Source: Sphingomonas sp. PP-CE-3G-477 | Lineage (GTDB): Bacteria > Pseudomonadota > Alphaproteobacteria > Sphingomonadales > Sphingomonadaceae | Length of the DNA: 64,000 nt | Assembly (NCBI RefSeq): GCF_003050745.1 | Contig: NZ_QAOF01000001.1 | Span: 806,001-870,000, forward strand | Reading direction: 5' to 3' | Part shown: one piece after another, positions 16,574-25,255 of the stretch | Numbering within the stretch: position 1 is the stretch's first letter | Layout of the letters: every line of letters starts with the position of its first letter | The notes under the pieces: model-generated | Database searches by the model: none | What the model saw: the letters and a program-made list of their open reading frames with translations, nothing else | Told to the model about the DNA's origin: nothing | Program-made: the position numbers and the translations under genes

Positions 16574-18190
16574 GTGGCGAAAGCCCCAGCGAAAGCTGAT
16601 GCGGGCGGCGGTCACACCTGGTCGCCAAGCCGGTCGGCGGCGGGCAAGTACAGCCCGTGGCTGATCGTCGCGATCATCTCGATCCCGACCTTCATGGAGG
16701 TGCTCGACACCTCGATCGCCAACGTCGCGCTCGATCATATCTCGGGCGGGCTGTCGATCACCACCGATCAGGCGACCTGGGTGCTGACAAGCTACCTCGT
16801 CGCCAACGCGATCGTCATCCCGATCTCGGGCTGGCTGTCGGACGCGATCGGCCGGAAGCGCTATTTCCTCCTCTCGATCGCGTTGTTCACGCTCGCCTCG
16901 CTGCTCTGCGGCCTCGCGCCGAACATCGGCACCCTCGTCGTCGCCCGCGTCTTACAAGGCATCGGCGGCGGCGGATTGGCGCCGGTCGAACAGTCGATCC
17001 TCGCCGACACCTTCCCGCCCAAACAACGCGGGATGGCGTTCGCGGCGTTCGCGATCGTCGTCGTCGTCGGCCCCGTGCTCGGGCCAACGCTCGGCGGCTA
17101 CATCGTCGAATATTCGAGCTGGCACTGGGTCTTCCTGATCAACGTGCCGGTCGGCATCGCCGCGTGGTTCCTGGTCGAGACGTTCGTCGACGAGCCGGAT
17201 CAGGTGAAGAAGGACCGCGACGAGCGCTTCAAGAACGGCCTGACGATCGACTATGTCGGCGTCGCGTTGGTCGCGCTCGGGCTCGGCTTCCTCGAACTCA
17301 CCTTCGATCGCGGCGAGCGCGAGGACTGGTTCGCGAGCGGTTTCATCGTCATGTCGGCGATCATCGCCGCGGTGTCGCTGGTCACGCTCGTCGTCTGGGA
17401 ACTGAACCACAAGGACCCGGTGATCGACCTCAAGCTGATGAAGAACCGCAACTTCGCGCTGACGATCGGCGTGATGGGCGTCACCGGGATGATCCTGTTC
17501 GGCACCACGCAGCTGATCCCGCAGATGCTGCAACAGGTGCTCGGCTACAGCTCGCTCGACGCCGGCCTCGCGCTAACCGCCGGCGGTCTGGCGACGCTCG
17601 TCATGGTGCCATTCGCGGGGCGGTTGAGCGGGCTGGTCGACGTCCGCTTCCTCCTCTTCCCCGCGTTGCTGGTGCAGGCGTTCGCGCTGTGGAACATGAG
17701 CCACCTGACCGCCGACATCGCGTTTTCCGATGCGGCGTTCGCGCGGCTGTTCCAGGCGATGGCGCTGCCGTTCCTGTTCGTGCCGATCAACGCGATCGCC
17801 TATGTCGGTCTCAAGCAGACGCAGACTGCGCAGGCGTCGAGCCTGCTCAACGTCTCGCGGAACCTCGGCGGCACGATCGGCATCTGTTTCGCGCAGACGC
17901 AGCTTGCGGGCGGATTGCAGCGGCACCAGTCGGAACTGACGCAGACGCTCAACCCGCTCGATCCGAATTATAACGACTGGATGCAGAAGGCGACGAGCGT
18001 GTTCGGCGGGCAGGGCGATGCGACGACTCCCTTGGCCGTTCTCTACAGCCAGATGCAGCGGCAGGCGACGATGCTCGCGTTCCTCGACGTGTTCCGCGCG
18101 ATGATGGTGGTCGTGCTGTGCGTCGCGCCACTGGTTCTATTCATGCGCTCCGGCAAGACCGGCGGCGCGCCCTCGGGAGGGATGCATTGA
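16574..18190 (+). CDS. DHA2-family (EmrB/QacA) multidrug efflux transporter
   Basis: The 538-residue major-facilitator protein has about 14 hydrophobic segments, motif A as GWLSDAIGRKRYF, and motif C-like GPVLGPTLGG. A conserved early acidic residue lies in FMEVLDTSIANVAL. It exports hydrophobic compounds with proton antiport through the adjacent adaptor and outer-membrane channel. The start is GTG at 16574, one base after the adaptor stop. The stop overlaps the ATG of the outer-membrane factor. Confidence 0.92.
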   Translation: MAKAPAKADAGGGHTWSPSRSAAGKYSPWLIVAIISIPTFMEVLDTSIANVALDHISGGLSITTDQATWVLTSYLVANAIVIPISGWLSDAIGRKRYFLLSIALFTLASLLCGLAPNIGTLVVARVLQGIGGGGLAPVEQSILADTFPPKQRGMAFAAFAIVVVVGPVLGPTLGGYIVEYSSWHWVFLINVPVGIAAWFLVETFVDEPDQVKKDRDERFKNGLTIDYVGVALVALGLGFLELTFDRGEREDWFASGFIVMSAIIAAVSLVTLVVWELNHKDPVIDLKLMKNRNFALTIGVMGVTGMILFGTTQLIPQMLQQVLGYSSLDAGLALTAGGLATLVMVPFAGRLSGLVDVRFLLFPALLVQAFALWNMSHLTADIAFSDAAFARLFQAMALPFLFVPINAIAYVGLKQTQTAQASSLLNVSRNLGGTIGICFAQTQLAGGLQRHQSELTQTLNPLDPNYNDWMQKATSVFGGQGDATTPLAVLYSQMQRQATMLAFLDVFRAMMVVVLCVAPLVLFMRSGKTGGAPSGGMH

Positions 18191-19653
18191 TGCGTGCGCG
18201 GTTCATGGTGGTTGCGGTTGCGGCCCTGCTCGCGGGGTGCACCGTCGGCCCGAACTACACCCCGCCGGAGATGGCGGTGCCGCCGGCGTTCGTTGGTCCG
18301 CAAGCGAGCGTTGGTGCGACGGTCGATCCGGCGCGCTGGTGGTCGGCGTTCGGCGATCCGCAACTGGACGGCCTCGTCGAGCGCGCGCTGAAGGGCAATC
18401 CCGACATCGCGATCGCCGCCTCGCGCGTGCGCCAGGCGCGGTTGCAGGAGATCGTCGCACGCTCGCAAGGGTTGCCGAGCGTGAACGCCAGCGCCAGTCC
18501 GAGCCACATCGAGTTCAGCAAGAACGCCGGCCTCTCGTCGATCGCACGTGCGTTCAGCGGCGGCACGGGGGCAGGCGGCACCGGCTCGACCGGGGGGATA
18601 GCACTGCCCGGCAGCGGGATCACGACGTACTCGGTCGGGTTCGACGCGAGTTGGGAGCTCGACCTGTTCGGCGGCGTCCGGCGGAGCACCGAAGGCGCGC
18701 GGGCGCGGACCGAAGCAGCGGTCTGGTCGAAGCGCGACGCTGCGGTGACGCTCGCGGCGGAAGTCGCGCAGGCGTATTTCGCGCTGCGGCTCGACCAGGC
18801 GCAGCTCGCGACGATCGAGGGCGAGATCGCCAACCAGCAACGCGCACTGACGATCGCGGGCAACATCGCCAAGGTCGGCCTCGTCCCGCCGATCGACGTC
18901 ACCCGCCAGCGCGCCTCGATCACCTCGACGCAAGCGCGTGCCGAGCCGGTCCGTGCCGATGTCGACGTCCGCATGCACGCGCTGGCGATCCTGCTCGGCG
19001 AGCCGCCTGCGACATTGATGACCGAACTCGCAGCGCCTTCGGTCGCACCGCTTGGTGTGCCGACTATCCCGGCGGGGTTGCCGTCGGAGCTGTTGCGTCG
19101 TCGCCCCGACGTACGGGCGGCAGAGCGCGATCTGGCTGCCTCGACCGCGGATATCGGCGTGGCGGTGGCGGATATGTATCCGAAGTTCAGCCTCACCGGC
19201 ATGAGCCAGCTGATCTCGACCGCGCTCGGCAATCTGTTCTCGGGCGACAGTCTCCAGCTGACCGCCTCCGGCGCGGCGCAATTTCCGCTGCTCGACTGGG
19301 GCCGGCGCAAGTCGACCGTGAAGTCGCGCGAGGAGGATCGCGAGCAGGCGTATCTGCGCTATCGCTCGACCGTGTTGCAGGCGCTGCGCGACGTCGAGGA
19401 CCCGCTCGCGCAGATCGCGGCCGAACGGCGTCGGAATGCGGCTTTGCAGCGCGCGGTGGTCGATGCGCAGAGCAGCGCGAAGGCGGCGGAGTCGCAGTAC
19501 CGAACCGGGTTCGTGGCGCAGACGACTCTGTTGAATGCGGAGACGGACGTGCTGACGGCGCGGGAGCAGCTGGTGTCGAGCGATGCGCAGTTGCGGCAGC
19601 TTACGGTGGCGCTGTTCAAAGCGCTGGGGGGTGGTTGGGAGCAGGCGGAGTAG
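18190..19653 (+). CDS. NodT-family outer-membrane efflux lipoprotein
   Basis: The 487-residue product starts at the ATG overlapping the pump stop (TGATG). It has a lipoprotein signal ending LLAGC (Cys17), then VGPNYTPPE, the typical NodT/OprM N-terminus, and two repeated TolC-like segments (for example ELLRRRPDVRAAERDLAAS). It forms the trimeric outer-membrane exit duct for the EmrAB-like pump. A Gly/Ser/Thr-rich insertion at about residues 120-145 is longer than usual. Confidence 0.92.
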   Translation: MRARFMVVAVAALLAGCTVGPNYTPPEMAVPPAFVGPQASVGATVDPARWWSAFGDPQLDGLVERALKGNPDIAIAASRVRQARLQEIVARSQGLPSVNASASPSHIEFSKNAGLSSIARAFSGGTGAGGTGSTGGIALPGSGITTYSVGFDASWELDLFGGVRRSTEGARARTEAAVWSKRDAAVTLAAEVAQAYFALRLDQAQLATIEGEIANQQRALTIAGNIAKVGLVPPIDVTRQRASITSTQARAEPVRADVDVRMHALAILLGEPPATLMTELAAPSVAPLGVPTIPAGLPSELLRRRPDVRAAERDLAASTADIGVAVADMYPKFSLTGMSQLISTALGNLFSGDSLQLTASGAAQFPLLDWGRRKSTVKSREEDREQAYLRYRSTVLQALRDVEDPLAQIAAERRRNAALQRAVVDAQSSAKAAESQYRTGFVAQTTLLNAETDVLTAREQLVSSDAQLRQLTVALFKALGGGWEQAE

Positions 19654-19690
19654 GCGCACGCGCTAACTCATCCGTCACCCGAACCTACTT

Positions 19691-19743
19691 GTTCTCCCGC
19701 GAAGGCGGGAGCCCAGTCTGGGCTCCCGCCTTCGCGGGAGAAC
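19691..19743. repeat. Compact family A palindromic repeat
   Basis: Arms GTTCTCCCGCGAAGGCGGGA and TCCCGCCTTCGCGGGAGAAC with the short centre GCCCAGTCTGGGC; nearly identical to 3530-3582. It is the first of two repeats filling the 302-base gap after the efflux operon and may act as its terminator. Confidence 0.85.
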
Positions 19744-19779
19744 AAAGTATCGGGGAAGGGCGCCTGCGAGTTACAACAC

Positions 19780-19881
19780 CACCCCGGCGAAGGCCGGGGC
19801 CCAATTGGGAAACGTCGGTAACGTAAGTGCGCGCTTCATCACTGCAACCTTGCCAATTGGGCCCCGGCCTTCGCCGGGGTA
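19780..19881. repeat. Palindromic repeat, family B
   Basis: Same arms as 284-385 (CACCCCGGCGAAGGCCGGGG and inverse), with the shared centre CTTCATCACTGCAACC. With the compact family A copy it accounts for most of the gap 19654-19955. Confidence 0.85.
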
Positions 19882-19955
19882 GTCGTTTTTTAGGCAGGTG
19901 TTTTCAGCGAGCAGTCGTTCAATCAAAATGGGCGGCCAAACGACCGCCCCAAAAA

Positions 19956-20291
19956 TCACTTCTTCTTGTTCTTCCGCGCCGCATACTTGGCGTCACGGAT
20001 CGCCTTCTTCTCGGCGTCGGTCAGCTCGACCTTGGCCTCGGCCTCGCGCTTCTTCGCAGCGGCTGCTTCGGCCTCTGCCTTCTTGGCAGCCTTGGCTTCG
20101 TCCTCGGCGGCACGCTTGGCAGCACGCTTCTCACGCTCGGCGAGTTCCTTGGCTTCGCGCGCGGCGAGGCGCTCGGCTACGACCGCTTCGTCGATCGGTG
20201 GCTTGGCGCGCAGAGCTTCCAGCGCCTTCTGCTTGGCGGCGGCTGCGCTGCTCGTACGGTCCTGGAAGCTGGGGTCCTTGAAAGAGGCCAT
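19956..20291 (-). CDS. DUF6481-type small highly charged coiled-coil protein
   Basis: The 111-residue product starts MASFKDPSFQDRTSSAAAAK and is dominated by Ala/Lys/Glu heptad-like sequence, ending KYAARKNKKK. This composition and start match the DUF6481 proteins of sphingomonads. There is no signal or membrane segment; it is probably a cytoplasmic, RNA- or DNA-associated helical protein, though that role is inference from charge. ATG at 20291 begins the conserved part; longer frames upstream are not conserved-looking. Confidence 0.75.
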   Translation of the reverse strand: MASFKDPSFQDRTSSAAAAKQKALEALRAKPPIDEAVVAERLAAREAKELAEREKRAAKRAAEDEAKAAKKAEAEAAAAKKREAEAKVELTDAEKKAIRDAKYAARKNKKK

Positions 20292-20325
20292 TGTCGTAGA
20301 ATAATCCTGTAATATCGGTCTGACC

Positions 20326-20349
20326 GCCCGCACGCAGGAATGCGTGGGC
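20326..20349 (-). promoter_or_regulatory. Hairpin in the 5' leader of the DUF6481 gene
   Basis: On the minus strand GCCCACGCA-TTCC-TGCGTGCGGGC forms a 9-bp stem with a two-base bulge about 35 bp before the start codon. It could be a leader structure; no known riboswitch is recognised. Confidence 0.35.
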
Positions 20350-20449
20350 ATTGACGCTGGCTGCGCCTTTAAATCATCGCGCGCCGGATCGGAAGAGATG
20401 TGTTCGATGGCGCGGTTTTCAAGGCGCGGGTCGGCAGCATCCCGATCGA

Positions 20450-20490
20450 CAGTCATCGAACCGTCATATCATCGTCATGCAAGCGTAACC
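20450..20490 (+). promoter_or_regulatory. Candidate PhoB box: GTCAT direct repeats at 11-bp spacing
   Basis: GTCAT occurs at 20452, 20463 and 20474, exactly 11 bp apart, with a degenerate fourth unit GTAAC at 20485. Units 2 and 3 read CCGTCAT and TCGTCAT with four-base spacers (ATCA, GCAA), matching the 7+4 pattern CTGTCAT-N4 of PhoB half-sites. The box lies 110-150 bp upstream of the lipoprotein gene in the 308-base gap 20292-20599; the rest of the gap holds the DUF6481 leader and no other recognisable gene. Confidence 0.6.
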
Positions 20491-20599
20491 GAAATCGCAT
20501 CGCCGCGTCATCTGGCCAGCCTAACCGCCATGTCACGGTCGGCAGGGGGGAGCCTGGGTCGATCCGAACAAACAACGGTACGACTCGGGAGTCCTTCGC

Positions 20600-22249
20600 A
20601 TGACCAGCTTTACTCGCCTCGGCACGATCCTGCTGACCGGCACGGCCTGCCTCGCACTCACCGCATGCGGCGGTGCCGACGACGTCGCTTCGCCGGGCGC
20701 AGGCACGGTGATCATCACCCCGCCGGCAACGCCGACCCCGACGCCGTCCACCCCGACGCCAACGCCGACTGCGATCACGGCCGCACAGTTCGCCTCGACC
20801 TCGGGCGCGCGCTCGGACGGCTCGATCACGATCAGCGCCGACGAGCAGCTTGCGATCGTCAACGCGGGCACGAACAACAACGTCAACGGCACGAACGTCC
20901 TGAATGGCGTCTACCCGATTGCTGCCACTTCGGCGACCACCGCGACCGACCCGTCGTCGATCAACCCGTTCTTCACCAGCACGAACTTCGTCGGCGCGCT
21001 GAACGGTCCGACCGACACGGCGTTCCAGGGCTGGACCTGCAACTCGTCGTCGGCGCAGTTCGGCGGCACCACGACCGCGAGTTGCACGGCCGTCCCGAGC
21101 ATCGGTGCATACAGCGCTGCGACCTCGGTGTGCCCGACGGGTACGATCGACGATGGGACGAACGAAACCAGTTCGGCGCCCGCAACGCGCCGCCTCTGCC
21201 GTCTGCCGACGCTCATCACCGCCAGCCTGACGCTGCCGAAGATTGCCGGGGTCGTCTATCGCCTGCGTGGCCAGACCGAAGTCGGCACCGATGTCGGCAC
21301 GACCGGTGCCGATACCGGCGTGACGCTGACGATCGCGCCTGGCGTCGTCGTCGCGGCGGATTCGACCGAAGTCACCGCCGACCTCCTGCTCGTCAACCGC
21401 GGGTCGAAGATCAGCGCCGTCGGTACGCGCGATGCGCCGATCATCTTCACGTCGCAGCAGAACCTGACCGCCAACGGCGTCAGCGATGCGACGCAGGGCC
21501 AGTGGGGCGGGATCATCCTGCTCGGCCGCGCACCCGTCGCGGTCTGCGCCACCGGTACCGGCCCGAACAACGCGGGCGGCACCAGCACGACCTGCCAGCT
21601 CGCGATCGAGGGCGTCACCGGGCGGTCCTATGGTGGCCCTACGCAGGCCGACAACAGCGGTACGATGCAGTACGTCCAGATCCGCTACAGCGGCATCGCG
21701 ATCAGCGATGGCAACGAGCTGCAGGGCCTGACGCTCGGCGGCACCGGTTCGGCGACGACGATCGATCACGTCCAGAGCCACAACTCGGCCGATGACGGCA
21801 TCGAGATCTTCGGCGGCACCACGAACATCAAGTATTTCGCGGTCACCGGCGCCGACGACGACGGCTACGACATCGACAACGGCTATCGCGGCTTCATGCA
21901 GTTCATCATCGCTGCGCAGAAGATCACCCCGGCAACCGCCGACTCGTTCTCGACCGAGATCGACTCGAACGGTGCAGAGGATCTGCTGCCACGTACCTTC
22001 GGTCAGTATTCGAACTTCACGTTCGTGCAGACCGCATTTGCACCGGCCGCGATCCGCCAGCGTGGTGGTTCGGACATGCGCTTCATCAACGGCATCGTGA
22101 AGACGCCGGCGACCGTCGCCTGCCTCAACCTCGTTGCGCAGGAAGCCAGCCAGGCCGACCGCTCGACGATCCGCGCAGCCGATGCTTCGAAGCAGGACCA
22201 GGGGCCGCCGATCTTCACGTCGGTCTACTTCAACTGCAACGGCCGGTAA
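20600..22249 (+). CDS. Surface lipoprotein with beta-helix-like region (ElpS-like by context)
   Basis: The 549-residue product has a lipoprotein signal ending LTAC (Cys23, +2 Gly, so outer-membrane sorting), a Thr-Pro linker (about residues 40-56), and a body rich in Gly/Thr/Asn turns. Motifs NSADDGIEIFGGT and GADDDGYDIDNG suggest a right-handed parallel beta-helix with acidic, possibly Ca2+-binding turns. There are eight cysteines after Cys23. Upstream is the PhoB-like box; downstream are a TonB-dependent receptor and a type II secretion operon. In Caulobacter, lipoprotein ElpS next to gspC-N is made and released under phosphate starvation; equivalence here is inferred from synteny, not alignment. 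The ligand is unknown. Confidence 0.7.
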   Translation: MTSFTRLGTILLTGTACLALTACGGADDVASPGAGTVIITPPATPTPTPSTPTPTPTAITAAQFASTSGARSDGSITISADEQLAIVNAGTNNNVNGTNVLNGVYPIAATSATTATDPSSINPFFTSTNFVGALNGPTDTAFQGWTCNSSSAQFGGTTTASCTAVPSIGAYSAATSVCPTGTIDDGTNETSSAPATRRLCRLPTLITASLTLPKIAGVVYRLRGQTEVGTDVGTTGADTGVTLTIAPGVVVAADSTEVTADLLLVNRGSKISAVGTRDAPIIFTSQQNLTANGVSDATQGQWGGIILLGRAPVAVCATGTGPNNAGGTSTTCQLAIEGVTGRSYGGPTQADNSGTMQYVQIRYSGIAISDGNELQGLTLGGTGSATTIDHVQSHNSADDGIEIFGGTTNIKYFAVTGADDDGYDIDNGYRGFMQFIIAAQKITPATADSFSTEIDSNGAEDLLPRTFGQYSNFTFVQTAFAPAAIRQRGGSDMRFINGIVKTPATVACLNLVAQEASQADRSTIRAADASKQDQGPPIFTSVYFNCNGR

Positions 22250-22314
22250 CGGTTCGCAGTCGTCCCCTTAGTCGGCTCCCCAGTCCGCTGGGGCGGTCGA
22301 TGATGTGAGCAGCG

Positions 22315-22346
22315 ATGCCGGGGTGGTTCGACGACCACCCCGGCAT
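22315..22346 (+). terminator. Long perfect hairpin between lipoprotein and receptor genes
   Basis: Arms ATGCCGGGGTGGT and ACCACCCCGGCAT (13 bp, perfect) enclose TCGACG and are followed by only three T residues. It may partly terminate or stabilise the lipoprotein transcript, allowing more lipoprotein than receptor. A smaller hairpin (CTCCCCAG/CTGGGG) lies just upstream. Confidence 0.55.
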
Positions 22347-22379
22347 TTGCCCATAGACTCCTGATCTGGATATTCGGCC

Positions 22380-25187
22380 ATGCAAACGCGCTTCGGCTAT
22401 GCCACCTTACTTCTCCTGACCTCCCAGCTGGTCGCGCCCGCGGTGCTGGCCCAAACCGGCGGCGCCGCGCCGGCTCCCGCGGCATCGCCACCCGCCTCGA
22501 CCACGCCGACGGGGCCTACCTCGACGCCGGTGGACACGTCTGCGCCCCAGGCTGCCGGTGCAGGGTCTGCCGCAGCGCAAGCCGAAGTGTCGACGCCGGG
22601 CTACGATCCCAACGCCGGTGAGGACATCGTCGTCGTCGGTCGCAACATCCCGAATTTCGTACGCGCGACCCCGCAGGTCGTCTCGATCCTGTCGACCGAA
22701 GACATCGCGCGTACCGGCGAAGGCGACATCGCCGGCGCGCTGTCGCGCGTCACCGGCCTAAGCATCGTCGGCAACGGCTTCGTCTATGTCCGCGGTCTCG
22801 GCGATCGTTACTCATCATCGCTGCTGAATGGTTCGCCACTGCCAAGCCCCGAGCCGCTGCGCCGTTCGGTCCCGCTCGACATCTTCCCGACCACGATCGT
22901 CGGGTCGGCGCTGGTCCAGAAGACCTATTCGGTGAACTATCCCGGCGAATTCGGCGGTGGCGTGATCAACCTCACGACCAAGGCGATCCCGGACAAGAAC
23001 TTCCTGTCGTTCGGCGGTTCGATCTCGGCCGACACTGCGACCACCAGCGAACTCGGCTACACCTATTATGGTGGCGATGCCGACTGGATCGGCTTCGACG
23101 ACGGCACGCGGAAAGTGCCGAGCTTCATCAAGAACGCACCGAGCGGCACCGGCAACATCTCGGCCGCGCAGGCTGCGACGCTCAGCAACGCCTCGACCTC
23201 GCTGCTCCAGCGCAACAACCAGCTTCCCGCCAATTTCTCGGGTGAGATCAGCGGCGGCTCGGTGTTCGACATCGGTTCGGGCCGGCTCGGCGTGATCGCG
23301 TCGGTCAGCGCGAGCAACACCTTCCGCACCCGCAGCATCACGCAGCAGGATTCGGTGACCAACGAAGGGCTGCTCCGCAACGATTTCCAGACTTTGCTGA
23401 CCGATAACCGGATCGTCGCCAACGCGCTGATCGGCCTCGGCTACGAGTTCGGCGAGAACAGCATCAAGCTGACCAACGTCTATATCCACGACACGCTGAA
23501 GCAGGCGCGTGGCTCGTCGGCGACTACCTACAACAACTCCAGCGGCCTGCGTTTCCAGCAGAATACCAACTGGTTCGAACGCCAGCTGTTCGAGAGCCAG
23601 CTGGTTGGTGCGTTCAAGCCCGTCGACGCGCTGACGCTCGACGTCCGTGGCGCTTATGCCAATTCGAAGCGCAACGCCCCGTACGAGCGGCAGTTCGACT
23701 ATCTCTGCTCGAACACCACCACGACGGGTCAGCCAATCACGGTGCAGGATCCGAACGGGACCGGCGGCGCGCAGTGCAATGGCGCGTATCAGGTGACGCA
23801 GCGCTTCTCGCCGTTCGCCTCGATCATCTTCAGCGAACTGAAGGAAGACCTCTACAGCGGCCAGGCGGACGCGACGTACAAGCTGTCGACCGAGCGGCCG
23901 ATGTCGCTATCGACCGGGTATTTCTACTCGGATACGAAGCGTACGTCGTCGCGCCTCCAGTTCAACTACCAGACGCCGCGCGGCGGCGGCACCGCGCCGG
24001 GCTATCCGTACAATCTGCTCCGTCCGGATTACCTGCTGGCGATCGATACCAACGATCCGCTCAACTCGCTCGAATTGCAGTTCAACACCCCGCTCGGCGC
24101 GTATCAGTATGATGCGTCGCTGCGGATCCATGCGGGCTATGTCCAGGCCGAGGCCGAGGCGACCGACGGCGTCCGCGCGACGATCGGCGTGCGCTACGAA
24201 ACGGCGGAAGAGCGTGTCACGCCGATCCTCTCCGCGACGACGCGTCTGAAGAACGACTATTTCCTGCCGGCCTCGACGCTGACCTGGAATTTCGCGCCTG
24301 ACATGCAGCTTCGCGCGAGCGCTTCGAAGACGATCTCGCGCCCGCAGTTCCGCGAGCTTGCACCACAGCAGTTCCGCGATCCCGAATCGGATCGCCTGTT
24401 CTTCGGTAACCCGCTGTTGCAGGATACCAAGCTCTACAATCTCGACGCGCGTTACGAATGGTTCTTCGCGCGTGACCAGCGCTTTACGCTTGGGGCGTTC
24501 TACAAGCGGATCGACAAGCCGATCGAGCAGGTCGGTTTCTACACCGGCGCCGACGATCGTCTCCAGACCGGCTTCACCAACCTGCCCAAGGCCAAGCTGT
24601 ACGGCGGCGAGGTCGAGTTCCAGAAATACGTGCCGCTCGACACGCTCGGCAGCGATTTCTTCGCGACCCGCCGCCTGCTGTTCATCGCCAACTACACCTA
24701 TACGCAGTCGTCGATCACGGTGGACGGCAGCTGCGTCCCGAACGTGGTGGACCAGAGGACCGCGACCGGGGGCTGCCAGGTCGGCTTCGCACCCGCGACC
24801 GGCAATTTCCGCGACGGCGCGCCGCTCACGGGTCAGTCGGATCACCTGGTCAATGTCCAGCTCGGGCTGGAAGATACCAAGGCGCTGTCGCAGATCACGT
24901 TGCTCTTCAACTACGCCAGCGACCGCGTGACCAATCGTGGCCCGTCGAACCTCGGTGGCACGGGCTTCCTGCCCGACATCATCGAAAAGCCCGGCATCCG
25001 CCTGGATCTCGTCGCCCGCCAGGGTGTCGAACTGCGCGGCGCCAAGTTCGAGGTGAAGGCCGAGGCCCGCAACCTCACCAAGACTCGCTTCACCGAGGGC
25101 CAGACGTTCGAGAACGGCAACAAGGTGTACATCAACCGGTATAATCTGGGTCAGGTGTTCACGCTCGGGATCAGCACGACGTTCTGA
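22380..25187 (+). CDS. TonB-dependent outer-membrane receptor
   Basis: The 935-residue product has a signal peptide (residues about 1-24), a Pro/Ala/Thr-rich spacer, a TonB-box-like EDIVVVG near residue 82, the plug domain (about 90-210: TPQVVSILSTEDIARTGEGD, then VRGLGDRYSSSLLNGSPLP) and a 22-strand barrel ending in a terminal Phe (TLGISTTF). It imports a substrate across the outer membrane using TonB/ExbBD energy. It is paired with the upstream lipoprotein, probably as substrate capture plus transport; the PhoB-like box upstream suggests a phosphorus-containing substrate. This is inference; iron chelates remain an alternative. Confidence 0.9.
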   Translation: MQTRFGYATLLLLTSQLVAPAVLAQTGGAAPAPAASPPASTTPTGPTSTPVDTSAPQAAGAGSAAAQAEVSTPGYDPNAGEDIVVVGRNIPNFVRATPQVVSILSTEDIARTGEGDIAGALSRVTGLSIVGNGFVYVRGLGDRYSSSLLNGSPLPSPEPLRRSVPLDIFPTTIVGSALVQKTYSVNYPGEFGGGVINLTTKAIPDKNFLSFGGSISADTATTSELGYTYYGGDADWIGFDDGTRKVPSFIKNAPSGTGNISAAQAATLSNASTSLLQRNNQLPANFSGEISGGSVFDIGSGRLGVIASVSASNTFRTRSITQQDSVTNEGLLRNDFQTLLTDNRIVANALIGLGYEFGENSIKLTNVYIHDTLKQARGSSATTYNNSSGLRFQQNTNWFERQLFESQLVGAFKPVDALTLDVRGAYANSKRNAPYERQFDYLCSNTTTTGQPITVQDPNGTGGAQCNGAYQVTQRFSPFASIIFSELKEDLYSGQADATYKLSTERPMSLSTGYFYSDTKRTSSRLQFNYQTPRGGGTAPGYPYNLLRPDYLLAIDTNDPLNSLELQFNTPLGAYQYDASLRIHAGYVQAEAEATDGVRATIGVRYETAEERVTPILSATTRLKNDYFLPASTLTWNFAPDMQLRASASKTISRPQFRELAPQQFRDPESDRLFFGNPLLQDTKLYNLDARYEWFFARDQRFTLGAFYKRIDKPIEQVGFYTGADDRLQTGFTNLPKAKLYGGEVEFQKYVPLDTLGSDFFATRRLLFIANYTYTQSSITVDGSCVPNVVDQRTATGGCQVGFAPATGNFRDGAPLTGQSDHLVNVQLGLEDTKALSQITLLFNYASDRVTNRGPSNLGGTGFLPDIIEKPGIRLDLVARQGVELRGAKFEVKAEARNLTKTRFTEGQTFENGNKVYINRYNLGQVFTLGISTTF

Positions 25188-25208
25188 GGACCGGATCGAG
25201 AGCCGCAA

Positions 25209-25230
25209 TCCTCCCCTTGGCGGGGGAGGA
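25209..25230. terminator. GC-rich hairpin after the receptor gene
   Basis: TCCTCCCC-TTGGCG-GGGGAGGA forms an 8-bp stem between the convergent receptor and hydroxylase genes. It resembles one arm of the family E repeat (30746-30901) and may serve as a bidirectional terminator. Confidence 0.45.
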
Positions 25231-25255
25231 TTGTACCTGGAGCGAAATGCCGCGG

